NCBI RefSeq assembly: GCF_004348545.1
Contig: NZ_SMKL01000001.1
Coordinates: 140,323 to 204,322 of the forward strand
Direction of reading: 5' to 3'
Source of the DNA: Jiangella ureilytica
GTDB lineage: Bacteria; Actinomycetota; Actinomycetes; Jiangellales; Jiangellaceae
DNA length: 64,000 nucleotides
A program made the translations under genes and the position numbers. This document shows positions 28,222-36,936 of this stretch, in pieces (position 1 is the stretch's first letter; each line of letters begins with the position of its first letter). Below the pieces are notes generated by a model, which was given only the letters and a program-made list of their open reading frames with translations, ran no database searches and had not been told where the DNA came from.

Positions 28222-29906
28222 GCCACCCGCACCCCGAGCTCACCACGCCCCCTCCGCTCGCCCCCGGCGCGCTGCGTCTCGTCCCGCTGGGCGGGCTGGG
28301 CGAGGTCGGCCGCAACATGACGGTGTTCGAGCACGGCGGGCGGCTGCTGATCGTCGACTGCGGCGTGCTGTTCCCCGAGGACAACCAGCCCGGCGTCGAC
28401 CTGATCCTGCCCGACTTCGAGTACATCCGCGACCGCCTCGACGACGTCGAGGCCATCGTCCTCACGCACGGGCACGAGGACCACATCGGCGCCGTGCCGT
28501 TCCTGCTCCGCGAGAAGCAGGACATCCCCGTCGTCGGCTCCCGGCTCACCCTCGCGCTGGTCGAGGCGAAGCTCAAGGAGCACCGCATCGACGCCTACCA
28601 GCTGCAGGTCAAGGAGGGGCAGACGGAGCGGTTCGGGCCGTTCGAGGTCGAGTTCCTCGCCGTCAACCACTCCATCCCCGACGCGCTGGCGCTGGCCATC
28701 CGCACCCCGGCCGGCGTCGTGCTGCACACGGGCGACTTCAAGATGGACCAGCTGCCGCTCGACGGCCGGCTCACCGACCTCAACGGCTTCGCCCGGCTCG
28801 GCGACGCCGGCGTCGACCTGTTCATGGTCGACTCCACCAACGCCGAGGTGCCCGGCTTCACGCCGCACGAGCGCGACATCGCCGACGTCCTCGACGGCGT
28901 CTTCGCCCGGGCGCCGCGGCGCGTCGTCGTCGCCTCGTTCGCCAGCCACGTCCACCGCGTGCAGCAGGTGCTCGACGTCGCCGTCGCGCACGGCCGCAAG
29001 GTGGCGTTCGTCGGCCGCTCCATGGTCCGCAACATGGGCATCGCCCGCGACCTCGGCTACCTCACCATCCCCGGCGGCACTCTGGTCGACCTCAAGTCGA
29101 TCGACAACCTCCCGCCCGAAGAGGTCGTGCTCATGTCCACCGGGTCGCAGGGCGAGCCCATGGCGGCGCTGTCGCGCATCGCCAACCGCGACCACCCGGC
29201 CATCCGCATCGAGCAGGGCGACGTCGTCGTGCTGGCCTCCTCGCTCATCCCGGGCAACGAGAACGCCGTCGGACGCGTCATCAACGGCCTCACCCGCGAG
29301 GGCGCCACCGTCGTGCACAAGGGCAACGCCAAGGTGCACACCTCCGGCCACGCGTCGGCCGGCGAGCTCCTGTTCGTGTACAACCTGGTCAAGCCGCGCA
29401 ACGTCATGCCCATCCACGGCGAGACGCGGCACCTGTTCGCCAACGCCGACATCGCGGTGGCCGCCGGGGTGCCGCGCGAGCGGGTCGCGCTGGCCGAGGA
29501 CGGCGTCGTCGTCGACCTCGTCGACGGTGTCGCCAAGGTGGTCGGCGCGGTTCCGTGCGGCTACGTCTACGTCGACGGCTCCAACGTCGGCGGCGTCGCC
29601 GAGGCGTCGCTCAAGGACCGGCGCATCCTCGGCGAAGAGGGCTTCATCTCCGTCGTCGTGGTGGTCGACTCCGTCACCGGCAAGGTCACCGGCGGTCCCG
29701 AGATCCACGCGCGCGGCTTCGCCGAGGACGAGAGCGTCTTCGACGACATCCGGCCCGAGCTGATCACGGCCCTGGAGAAGGCGGCCGAGGGCGGCAACGC
29801 CGACACCTACCAGCTGCAGCAGACGGTCCGCCGCACCATCGGCCGCTGGGTCGGCGGCCGCCTGCGCCGCCGCCCCATGATCATCCCGGTGGTCGTCGAG
29901 TCGTAG
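28218..29906 (+). CDS. rnj: Ribonuclease J
   Basis: 562 residues, normal length. The metallo-beta-lactamase motif LTHGHEDHIG (HxHxDH, residues 84-89), the phosphodiesterase-site VLHTGDFKMDQ, the beta-CASP motifs ASFASHVHRVQQ and HTSGHASAGE, and the C-terminal domain are complete. RNase J combines 5'-3' exonuclease and endonuclease activity in mRNA decay and rRNA maturation. RNase Y is also encoded in this window. A long hairpin follows the gene. Confidence 0.97.
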   Translation: MSHPHPELTTPPPLAPGALRLVPLGGLGEVGRNMTVFEHGGRLLIVDCGVLFPEDNQPGVDLILPDFEYIRDRLDDVEAIVLTHGHEDHIGAVPFLLREKQDIPVVGSRLTLALVEAKLKEHRIDAYQLQVKEGQTERFGPFEVEFLAVNHSIPDALALAIRTPAGVVLHTGDFKMDQLPLDGRLTDLNGFARLGDAGVDLFMVDSTNAEVPGFTPHERDIADVLDGVFARAPRRVVVASFASHVHRVQQVLDVAVAHGRKVAFVGRSMVRNMGIARDLGYLTIPGGTLVDLKSIDNLPPEEVVLMSTGSQGEPMAALSRIANRDHPAIRIEQGDVVVLASSLIPGNENAVGRVINGLTREGATVVHKGNAKVHTSGHASAGELLFVYNLVKPRNVMPIHGETRHLFANADIAVAAGVPRERVALAEDGVVVDLVDGVAKVVGAVPCGYVYVDGSNVGGVAEASLKDRRILGEEGFISVVVVVDSVTGKVTGGPEIHARGFAEDESVFDDIRPELITALEKAAEGGNADTYQLQQTVRRTIGRWVGGRLRRRPMIIPVVVES

Positions 29907-29915
29907 GCCCCGGCC

Positions 29916-29971
29916 GCGGATGGTTGAGGGATTCGTGTCGCCAGGGCGGCACCGATCCCTCAACCATCCGC
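29916..29971. terminator. Long hairpin between converging rnj and SRPBCC genes
   Basis: The arms 29916-29932 and 29955-29971 pair perfectly over 17 bp. Inside, GTGTCGCC and GGCGGCAC continue the stem after a small bulge, so almost the whole 56 bases fold on themselves. There is no T run, as is usual for actinobacterial terminators. It could serve both strands. Confidence 0.7.
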
Positions 29972-29973
29972 GC

Positions 29974-30414
29974 TCACGCGGCAGCGGCGGCGTCGCCGAG
30001 GGCGGCGACGATGCGCCGCCAGCCGTTGCCCATGATGGTCCGCGAGCGCTGGGCGGCTGGGGAGTCCGGATCGAAGCCGCGGTGGGTGAAGAGCAGCCGG
30101 GTGCCGCGGCCCTCGGGGCGCAGTGCGAAGCTCACCACCCAGCCCGACGGCTCGGCGGCCGCGGCGTCGTCCCAGCTGAAGCTGATCAGTTCCGGCTCGA
30201 CCAGCTCCAGCACCTCGCAGGCGACGGTGCCGGAGAAGCCGACCGCCTCGATCGGCTTGGCGGCCAGGCTGAACCGGGCCCCGACCCGCGGCTCGAACCC
30301 GTCCGGGCGCATCAGCCAGCGGGCCATCAGGTCCGGCGTCGTCAGCGCGTGCCAGACCAGCGCCGGCGGGTGCGGATAGAACTGGTCCAGCTCGATCGAC
30401 GTCCGCTCGCTCAC
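29974..30414 (-). CDS. SRPBCC (AHSA1-like) domain protein
   Basis: 146 residues from the GTG at 30414. IELDQFYPHPPALVWHALTT, ARWLMRPDGFEPRVGARF and the C-terminal helix GNGWRRIVAALGD follow the START/AHSA1 pattern of small-molecule-binding helix-grip proteins. Its start overlaps the ArsR regulator stop (GTGA), a very common ArsR-SRPBCC pairing. The ligand is unknown. Confidence 0.88.
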   Translation of the reverse strand: MSERTSIELDQFYPHPPALVWHALTTPDLMARWLMRPDGFEPRVGARFSLAAKPIEAVGFSGTVACEVLELVEPELISFSWDDAAAAEPSGWVVSFALRPEGRGTRLLFTHRGFDPDSPAAQRSRTIMGNGWRRIVAALGDAAAAA

Positions 30415-30758
30415 GTCCCCGCACCGTCGCCCAGGTCGTCGAGTACGTCGCCGAGGTCGGTGAGCCGGGCCCGCCAGTACCGCTCGTACGGCGACAGCCA
30501 GTCGCGCACGCCGACCAGCGGCTCGGCGTGCACGGCGTAGTAGCGGTGCCGGCCACGCTGCTCTTCGCGGACGAGGTCGGTGTCGCGCAGGACGCGCAGG
30601 TGCTCCGAGACGCTCGGCCGGGCCATGTCGAAGCGCTCGGCGATGTCCTGGACCGTCTGCTCGCCGTCGAGCAGCAGGTCGAGGATGTCGCGGCGGGTCG
30701 GGTTGGCCAGCGCACCGAACAGCCGGTCGGCGCCGGAGGTCTTGCCTCGGACCGGCAC
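30411..30758 (-). CDS. ArsR-family transcriptional regulator
   Basis: 115 residues. The winged HTH is LFGALANPTRRDILDLLLDG ... DIAERFDMARPSVSEHLRVL. No CxC metal-binding pair is present in the recognition helix, so it is probably not a metal sensor; a small organic ligand is more likely. It is second in a VOC-arsR-SRPBCC operon. The likely operator is the dyad inside the operon promoter (31139-31154). Confidence 0.9.
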   Translation of the reverse strand: MPVRGKTSGADRLFGALANPTRRDILDLLLDGEQTVQDIAERFDMARPSVSEHLRVLRDTDLVREEQRGRHRYYAVHAEPLVGVRDWLSPYERYWRARLTDLGDVLDDLGDGAGT

Positions 30759-30761
30759 CGC

Positions 30762-31124
30762 TCAGACCGCCGCGGACAGCACGTACCCGTTGCCGTCCGG
30801 GTCGGTGAACGTGGCCTGGCGTCCCCAGGGCAGCTCGTCGGGGCCGACGACGGTGACACCGGCCGATCGCAGCCGGGCCACGTCGGCGTCGAGGTCGGAC
30901 GAGGCCAGGATGGTGCCGGCCGAGGAGCCGGCGGTGGCGCCGGGGAACGGACGGTGCAGCACGATGGCCGTCGCCGCACCGGGCGGCGCGACCTCGAGCC
31001 AGCGGTTGTCGCCCATGGTGACGTCGGCGCGGACCTCGAAGCCGAGCACGCCGACGTAGAAGGACCGGGCCCGCTCCTGGTCGTCGACGAACACCGTCAG
31101 CGTCTGGATCTGTGTCAGGCTCAT
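30762..31124 (-). CDS. VOC-family (glyoxalase/bleomycin-resistance fold) protein
   Basis: 120 residues. QTLTVFVDDQERARSFYVGV at the start and QATFTDPDGNGYVLSAAV at the end are the two halves of a VOC fold. First gene of the ArsR operon, and possibly leaderless. The activity is unknown; an arrangement with ArsR and SRPBCC suggests response to one small molecule. Confidence 0.88.
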   Translation of the reverse strand: MSLTQIQTLTVFVDDQERARSFYVGVLGFEVRADVTMGDNRWLEVAPPGAATAIVLHRPFPGATAGSSAGTILASSDLDADVARLRSAGVTVVGPDELPWGRQATFTDPDGNGYVLSAAV

Positions 31125-31131
31125 GCACGGA

Positions 31132-31161
31132 ACTATAGGTAGGAAAAAACCTACGCGTCAA
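31132..31161 (-). promoter_or_regulatory. VOC-arsR operon promoter with internal operator
   Basis: Minus strand: TTGACG (31161-31156), 18 bp, TATAGT (31137-31132), then seven bases to the ATG at 31124. The spacer contains GTAGG-N6-CCTAC (31139-31154), a dyad whose centre is six A/T pairs. A repressor bound there would block RNA polymerase. Confidence 0.65.
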
Positions 31162-31162
31162 C

Positions 31163-33043
31163 TCACTCCTGCCGGATGTGGTCGGCGACCAGTCGGCTGG
31201 ACGTCCCGACGACGGTGAGGGCGGCGATGATCGCGGCGGCGACGACGGCCGCGCCCATGAGCAGCACCCCCTGCCGCCACGGCGCCTCGCCCATGTCGGT
31301 GCCGAGCTGCAGGTACGTGCTGCCGGCGAACAGCCCGCTGACGATCGCCGCGACGCAGCCCAGGCCGGTGGGGAGCGCCGCCTCGAGCCACTGGGCGCGG
31401 CGCAGCACGCCCGGCGGGGTGCCGACCAGGCGCAGCGAGACGAGCTCGCGCCGCCGGGCGACGGCGCGGTCGACGGCGGCGACGGCGAAGGTCAGCAGCC
31501 CGATCGAGAGGACGACGGCGGCCAGCGTCCAGACGACGGCGCGCAGGTCGCCGACGAAGTCGTAGTACTCGAGGTCGGTGTGCGTCGAGGGCGCCAGGCC
31601 GGCGGTCTCCAGCTGCTCGTAGAGGTCGTGGCCCGGCTCCGCCAGCACCACCAGGGTGGTGTCGGTGCCGGCGAGCGCCGCCTCGACGCCCGGGGTGCCC
31701 GGCGGGACCAGCAGGTCGGCCCAGAGCGGGCGCAGGTCCCAGTTGGGCTGGCCGGAGTGGGCGCGGTCGCTGCCGATGACCTGAGGGCCGTCGACCGCGA
31801 CCTCGACCGGCTCGCCGACGGGGACGCCGTCGCTCACCGCCTGCAGGGCCGCGGTCTCGGGCGGGTCCTGGTCGTGGACCCACTGGGAGACGAGCGCGGA
31901 GACCCGGCCGTCGACGCAGTCGGGGACGGCCGGAGCGAACGCGCGCAGCTCGTCGCAGGTGGCGACCAGCGCGGTGATCGGGAACGGTTCGCCGCCCCAG
32001 CCGGGGATCTCGACGGTGCCGGTCAGGACCGGGAACGCGAAGGTCTCGCGGACGCCGTCGATGGCCTCGACCTGCCGGTGGGCGTCGTCGAGCCGGTCGC
32101 CCGGCACGGTGACGGCGGCGCGCTGCCCGTTCTCGACGTGGTCGGCGGCCGCGACGTACTGGGACGTCTCCTCGAACGCGACCAGCACCGCGCGGGCGCC
32201 GATGACCAGGAACAGGCCGACCATGAGCGCCGCGATGACCCGGGTCGCGGCGGCGGGCTGCGCCTGGAGCCGGCGGGCGGCGAGCGTCGCCGTCGGTCCG
32301 GAGAACGTGCGCAGCAGCAGGTCGGCGACCAGCCGGACGAAGACGGGGACGATCGCGACGATGCCGACGGCCACCAGGCCGATCCCGGTCAGCAGCACGG
32401 TGACCTCGACATCGGTGATGACGAAGTCGTCGTTGGCGCGCCGGACCAGCAGGCACACGACCAGCCCGGCGGCCAGCGGTGCCGCCCGCCAGGGGGAGGG
32501 ACGGCGCGCGTCGGCTCGGCGGGCCCGCTCGACGGCCCGGCGCGGGTCGAGCCCCTGCGGCAGGACGGCGACGGCGGTCGTGACCACCGGCATGCCGACG
32601 GCGACGACGGCCCAGGCCGGCGGCGGCGGGGCGTACCCCGTCAGCGGCCACAGCACGAGCGTCAGCACGGCCCCGGCCGCGGTGCCCGCCGCCGCGACCA
32701 GACCGGCCTCGGCGGCCGCCACCGCCCGGGTCTGGCCCGCCGACAGCCCGAGCAGCCGCAGGTTCGCCAGCCGGCGGTCGCGCAGCTGCGCCGAGAGCCG
32801 TCCGACCGTGGCGGCCAGCACGAACACCGGCAGCGCCACGGCGCCGACGACGGCGGCCATCAGCCGGCCGACCTCCTGGTCGTCGAACGCGGCGGTGCCG
32901 CCCATGCGGCCGTGGGCGACCGCCCACACCGTCAGCAGGACCGCCGTGCCGACGGCGCTGGTGGCCAGCACCGCCAGTGAGCGGGCCCGCCGGCCGGGCG
33001 AGCCCCACGCCAGCCGGGCGCCGAGTGCGACGGCCGCCCTCAC
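31163..33043 (-). CDS. FtsX-like ABC permease
   Basis: 626 residues with about ten membrane helices. It has two FtsX-type cores: one around VGAVALPVFVLAATVGRLSA with the loop LRDRRLANLRLLGLSAGQTR, and a C-terminal one with ARRRELVSLRLVGTPPGVLR. A large extracytoplasmic domain (about residues 285-480) lies between. This is a duplicated MacB/LolC-like permease. It overlaps the ATPase gene by 4 bp. Confidence 0.9.
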   Translation of the reverse strand: MRAAVALGARLAWGSPGRRARSLAVLATSAVGTAVLLTVWAVAHGRMGGTAAFDDQEVGRLMAAVVGAVALPVFVLAATVGRLSAQLRDRRLANLRLLGLSAGQTRAVAAAEAGLVAAAGTAAGAVLTLVLWPLTGYAPPPPAWAVVAVGMPVVTTAVAVLPQGLDPRRAVERARRADARRPSPWRAAPLAAGLVVCLLVRRANDDFVITDVEVTVLLTGIGLVAVGIVAIVPVFVRLVADLLLRTFSGPTATLAARRLQAQPAAATRVIAALMVGLFLVIGARAVLVAFEETSQYVAAADHVENGQRAAVTVPGDRLDDAHRQVEAIDGVRETFAFPVLTGTVEIPGWGGEPFPITALVATCDELRAFAPAVPDCVDGRVSALVSQWVHDQDPPETAALQAVSDGVPVGEPVEVAVDGPQVIGSDRAHSGQPNWDLRPLWADLLVPPGTPGVEAALAGTDTTLVVLAEPGHDLYEQLETAGLAPSTHTDLEYYDFVGDLRAVVWTLAAVVLSIGLLTFAVAAVDRAVARRRELVSLRLVGTPPGVLRRAQWLEAALPTGLGCVAAIVSGLFAGSTYLQLGTDMGEAPWRQGVLLMGAAVVAAAIIAALTVVGTSSRLVADHIRQE

Positions 33044-33714
33044 CGGACGGTCGCCGTTCGGCTGGAGTCGATGGCGCCGTCGCGCATCAGCACGAGGTCG
33101 TCGAAGTGCGACGCGACCAGGTTGTCGTGCGTCACGACCAGCAGCGTCGCGCCGATGCGCCCGCTCAGCGCCACCATGGCGTCGAGGACCGCCTCGGCGT
33201 TGACGGTGTCGAGCGACCCGGTGGGCTCGTCGGCCAGCACCACGCGCGGCTCGTGCACGAGCGCCCGGGCGACGGCCGCGCGCTGCGCCTGTCCGCCGGA
33301 GACCGCGCCGGTGCGCGAGTCGGCGACGTCGGCGACCCCGAGCTCGCCGAGCAGCTCCAGCGCGCGGCCGCGGGCCGCGGCCCGCCCGGCGCCGAGCAGC
33401 TGCAGGGGCAGCATGACGTTCTCGGCGAGGGTGAGCTCGGGCACGAGGTCGCCGAACTGGAAGACCACGCCCAGCCGCTCCAGCCGAAGCCGGCTGCGCT
33501 CGCGGTCGCTCAGCCCGGTCACGTCCTGCCCGTCCAGGAGGATCCGGCCGTGATCGGGTACCAGCACGCCGGCCAGGCAGTGCAGCAGGCTGGACTTGCC
33601 CGACCCGGACTGGCCCATCAGCGCCGTGCGCGATCCCGGTGCGAGCGTGAGGCTCACGTCGCGCAGCGCCGTGGTGGCGCCGTAGGTGAGGGTGACGCCG
33701 TCAGCCTCGAGCAT
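33040..33714 (-). CDS. ABC transporter ATP-binding protein (MacB/LolD type)
   Basis: 224 residues. Walker A GQSGSGKSS, signature VSGGQAQRAAVARAL, Walker B VVLADEPTGSLDTV and the His switch in VVTHDN are intact. Partner of the FtsX-like permease. It overlaps the PadR gene end by 14 bp, so regulator, ATPase and permease form one operon. Confidence 0.94.
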   Translation of the reverse strand: MLEADGVTLTYGATTALRDVSLTLAPGSRTALMGQSGSGKSSLLHCLAGVLVPDHGRILLDGQDVTGLSDRERSRLRLERLGVVFQFGDLVPELTLAENVMLPLQLLGAGRAAARGRALELLGELGVADVADSRTGAVSGGQAQRAAVARALVHEPRVVLADEPTGSLDTVNAEAVLDAMVALSGRIGATLLVVTHDNLVASHFDDLVLMRDGAIDSSRTATVR

Positions 33715-34255
33715 CGTCGTCTCCCTCCCGAGCCGCCACGAGCTGCTCGCGGACGGCGCCGAGTCGCGCCCCGGACTCCTCGATCCAGCGCAGGTCGGCG
33801 TCGAGATGGGCCAGCTCGTACGTGACGGCCAGCAGCTCCGGGCCGGTCGACCCGCGGCGCTGGGCCTGCAGGGCGCGCATGCGGGTCAGGTGCGCCTCGC
33901 GCTGGCGGGCCAGCACATCGGCGGGGTCGCGGCCGGACAGCAGCGCGACGGTGACCCGCGCGTGCAGCGTGCCCGCGGCCGACGCCTCGGGCGGCTCCGG
34001 CGCGAACACCCACTCGTCGACGACGCCGACGCCCTGGGCCGTGATGCGGTAGAGCCGGCGGTCGGGGCCGTGGCCGGACTCGACCTCGACCTGGTCGGCC
34101 AGCCCGTCGCGGGTGAGGCGGGCCAGCGTCGAGTAGACCTGCCCGAAGGCGAGCGGCCGCCGTCGGGCGAACCACCGGTCGTAGTTCTGCTTCAGCGTGT
34201 AGCCGTACGCCGGGCCGGGCTCGAGCAGCGCGAGCAGCGTCGTGGAGGTGCTCAT
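33701..34255 (-). CDS. PadR-family transcriptional regulator
   Basis: 184 residues. The winged HTH at the N-terminus (LLALLEPGPAYGYTLKQNYD, VYSTLARLTRDGLADQVEV) and the helical Vir-like C-terminal dimer domain (VTYELAHLDADLRWIEES) are typical of the longer PadR subgroup. It heads the MacB-like exporter operon and probably represses it from the nested dyad at 34265-34296. Confidence 0.92.
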   Translation of the reverse strand: MSTSTTLLALLEPGPAYGYTLKQNYDRWFARRRPLAFGQVYSTLARLTRDGLADQVEVESGHGPDRRLYRITAQGVGVVDEWVFAPEPPEASAAGTLHARVTVALLSGRDPADVLARQREAHLTRMRALQAQRRGSTGPELLAVTYELAHLDADLRWIEESGARLGAVREQLVAAREGDDDARG

Positions 34256-34263
34256 GCCGGGCG

Positions 34264-34296
34264 ACTATACACCAGGCGTATACGCCGAGAGTATAG
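34264..34296 (-). promoter_or_regulatory. padR operon promoter and nested-dyad operator
   Basis: A perfect 12-bp palindrome GGCGTATACGCC (34275-34286) is flanked at equal 4-bp distance by CTATAC (34265-34270) and GTATAG (34291-34296), all on one axis. The minus-strand -10 TATAGT (34269-34264) overlaps the outer arm, 8 bases before the padR ATG. This fits autorepression. Confidence 0.65.
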
Positions 34297-34376
34297 GTGA
34301 CTCGATTCGGCAGGGTTCGGACATTTCGCTCGACGCGCCGGGACTCGTGTGACTGAAGATGCGACTGTGTCAGATG

Positions 34377-34382
34377 TAGTGT
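34377..34382 (+). promoter_or_regulatory. Leaderless-type -10 for ftsK
   Basis: TAGTGT, seven bases, then the ATG at 34390. Confidence 0.5.
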
Positions 34383-34389
34383 GATCTCC

Positions 34390-36936
34390 ATGGCGACCCG
34401 TACCGCTCAGTCACGGTCGCGTAGCTCGTCGGGTACGACCACCACACGGCGTACCCCGGCTCGCGGCCGCAAGCGTCGCGCACCCGAGCCACCCCCGCCA
34501 CCACCGCCGGAGCCGAGCCTCGTCGCCCAGTTCCTCGGCGGCATCGGCCGGATGATCGTCGGCATCTGGATGGGCATCGCCCACCTGGTCGGCGGCACGG
34601 CGCGCAGTGTGGGGCGCACCGCCACCAGCCTCGAGGCCTCGCAGCGCCGCGACGGCGTGGGGCTGTTCCTCATCGGGACGGCGTTCATCGCCGCCGCGTC
34701 GGTGTGGTGGACGCTCGACGGCCAGGTCTACGAGGCCGTCTACCAGGGCATCGCCGGCGCCATCGGCACCGGCGCCTACGTCGCGCCGGTGCTGCTGATG
34801 ATGGCCGCCTGGCGCACGCTGCGCCACCCCGACCGCAACGGCCCCGGCGGCCGGCAGGTCATCGGCTGGGTCTGCCTGGCCCTGGGCACGCTCGGCCTGG
34901 CGCACATCGCAGGCGGCATGCCGCGCCCGGTCGACGGCCAGATCGCCATGGAGCGGGCCGGCGGCGCCATCGGCTACGTCTCGTCCACGATCCTCGCCGA
35001 CCTGCTGACGGTGTGGGTGGCCGGCCCGCTGCTGGGCCTGCTGACGCTGTTCGGCGTGCTGGTCATCACCGGCATCCCGCTGTACGAGGTCACCGCCCAG
35101 CTGCAGGCGGCCGCCGTCGTCGTCGGGGGCTGGCTGGGCTTGCGCCGTCCCGAGGAGGGCGACGAGAACGGCGCCGGGCGCCGCGACCGCATGGCGCCCA
35201 CCGACGACGAGCCGTACGACTCGCCGGTGCTGCGCGACAAGCCGAAGCGCAAGCGGCGCGAGCCGGCACCGGACGAGTCCGACGCCGACACCGCGGAGCT
35301 GGCCGGCCTCGGCTCCGAGGCCGACGATGCCGACGCCCCGACGGAGCCGTCCGTCGTCGCCCGCGAGCTGCGCAAGCGGAAGAAGGGCGCCGCGGCCGAC
35401 GGCCCGGCCGAGCCGCCGCCGCACACGCCGATCCCGCAGCGGGTCGAGCAGCTGGCGCTGTCCGGCGACATCACCTACACGCTGCCGTCGAGCGACCTGC
35501 TCCGGCAGGGCAGCCCGCACAAGGCGAAGTCGGCCGCGTCGGACCAGGTGGTCGACGCGCTCATGGGCGTGTTCGATCAGTTCAACATCGACGCCGTCGT
35601 CACCGGCTACACCCGCGGCCCGACGGTCACCCGGTACGAGGTCGAGCTCGGCACCGCGGTCAAGGTCGAGCGGGTCACGGCGCTGTCGAAGAACATCTCC
35701 TACGCCGTGGCCAGCGCCGAGGTGCGCATCCTGTCGCCCATCCCGGGCAAGTCGGCGATCGGCATCGAGATCCCGAACTCCGACAAGGAGATCGTGAGCC
35801 TGGGCGACGTCATGCGCTCGCCGGTGGCCCGCAAGGACCACCACCCGATGATCGCCGGGCTCGGCAAGGACGTCGAGGGCGGCTTCGTCGTCACCAACCT
35901 GGCGAAGATGCCGCACCTGCTGGTCGCCGGCGCCACCGGCTCGGGCAAGTCGAGCTTCATCAACTCGATGATCACGTCGGTGCTCATGCGGGCCACGCCC
36001 GACGAGGTCCGGCTGATCATGGTCGACCCCAAGCGGGTCGAGCTGTCGGCGTACGAGGGCATCCCGCACCTCATCACGCCGATCATCACCAACCCGAAGA
36101 AGGCGGCCGAGGCGCTGCAGTGGGTCGTGCGCGAGATGGACATGCGCTACGACGACCTCGCCAACTTCGGCTTCCGGCACGTCGACGACTTCAACAAGGC
36201 CGTCCGCGCCGGCAAGGTCAAGGCCCCCGAGGGCAGCGAGCGGGTGCTGACGCCGTACCCGTACCTGCTGGTCATCGTCGACGAGCTGGCCGACCTCATG
36301 ATGGTGGCCCCGCGCGACGTCGAGGACTCCGTCGTCCGCATCACCCAGCTGGCCCGCGCGGCCGGCATCCACCTGGTGCTCGCGACGCAGCGGCCGTCGG
36401 TCGACGTCGTCACCGGCCTCATCAAGGCCAACGTGCCGTCGCGGCTGGCGTTCGCGACGTCGTCGCTGGCCGACTCCCGGGTCATCCTCGACCAGCCGGG
36501 CGCGGAGAAGCTGGTCGGCCAGGGCGACGGGCTGTTCCTGCCCATGGGCGCCAGCAAGCCGATCCGCGTGCAAGGCGCCTGGGTCACGGAGTCCGAGATC
36601 GCCGCCGTCGTGGGCCACTGCAAGGAGCAGCTCGAGCCGACCTACCGCGAGGACGTCACCGCCGCCGCGGGCGCGTCGAAGCGCGAGGTCGACGAGGACA
36701 TCGGCGACGACCTCGACCTGCTGTGCCAGGCGGCCGAGCTGGTCGTCAACACGCAGTTCGGCTCGACGTCGATGCTGCAGCGCAAGCTGCGCGTCGGGTT
36801 CGCGAAGGCCGGCCGGCTCATGGACCTCATGGAGAGCCGCGGCATCGTCGGCCCGTCCGAGGGCTCGAAGGCCCGCGACGTGCTGATCAAACCCGACGAG
36901 CTCGACGAGGTGCTGGACGCGCTGCGTGGCGACTGA
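34390..36936 (+). CDS. ftsK: DNA translocase FtsK
   Basis: 848 residues. A basic Ser/Arg/Pro-rich N-terminus is followed by four membrane helices (about residues 90-235), a charged linker, and the motor: beta-domain start VTGYTRGPTVTRYEVELGTAV, Walker A GATGSGKSS (near 514), Walker B YLLVIVDELADLMM and THLVLATQRPS-like IHLVLATQRPSVDVVTG. The gamma winged-helix (LVVNTQFGSTSMLQRKLRVG) that reads KOPS is present. It pumps chromosome ends through the division septum. The gene overlaps the next one by 11 bp. Confidence 0.96.
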   Translation: MATRTAQSRSRSSSGTTTTRRTPARGRKRRAPEPPPPPPPEPSLVAQFLGGIGRMIVGIWMGIAHLVGGTARSVGRTATSLEASQRRDGVGLFLIGTAFIAAASVWWTLDGQVYEAVYQGIAGAIGTGAYVAPVLLMMAAWRTLRHPDRNGPGGRQVIGWVCLALGTLGLAHIAGGMPRPVDGQIAMERAGGAIGYVSSTILADLLTVWVAGPLLGLLTLFGVLVITGIPLYEVTAQLQAAAVVVGGWLGLRRPEEGDENGAGRRDRMAPTDDEPYDSPVLRDKPKRKRREPAPDESDADTAELAGLGSEADDADAPTEPSVVARELRKRKKGAAADGPAEPPPHTPIPQRVEQLALSGDITYTLPSSDLLRQGSPHKAKSAASDQVVDALMGVFDQFNIDAVVTGYTRGPTVTRYEVELGTAVKVERVTALSKNISYAVASAEVRILSPIPGKSAIGIEIPNSDKEIVSLGDVMRSPVARKDHHPMIAGLGKDVEGGFVVTNLAKMPHLLVAGATGSGKSSFINSMITSVLMRATPDEVRLIMVDPKRVELSAYEGIPHLITPIITNPKKAAEALQWVVREMDMRYDDLANFGFRHVDDFNKAVRAGKVKAPEGSERVLTPYPYLLVIVDELADLMMVAPRDVEDSVVRITQLARAAGIHLVLATQRPSVDVVTGLIKANVPSRLAFATSSLADSRVILDQPGAEKLVGQGDGLFLPMGASKPIRVQGAWVTESEIAAVVGHCKEQLEPTYREDVTAAAGASKREVDEDIGDDLDLLCQAAELVVNTQFGSTSMLQRKLRVGFAKAGRLMDLMESRGIVGPSEGSKARDVLIKPDELDEVLDALRGD

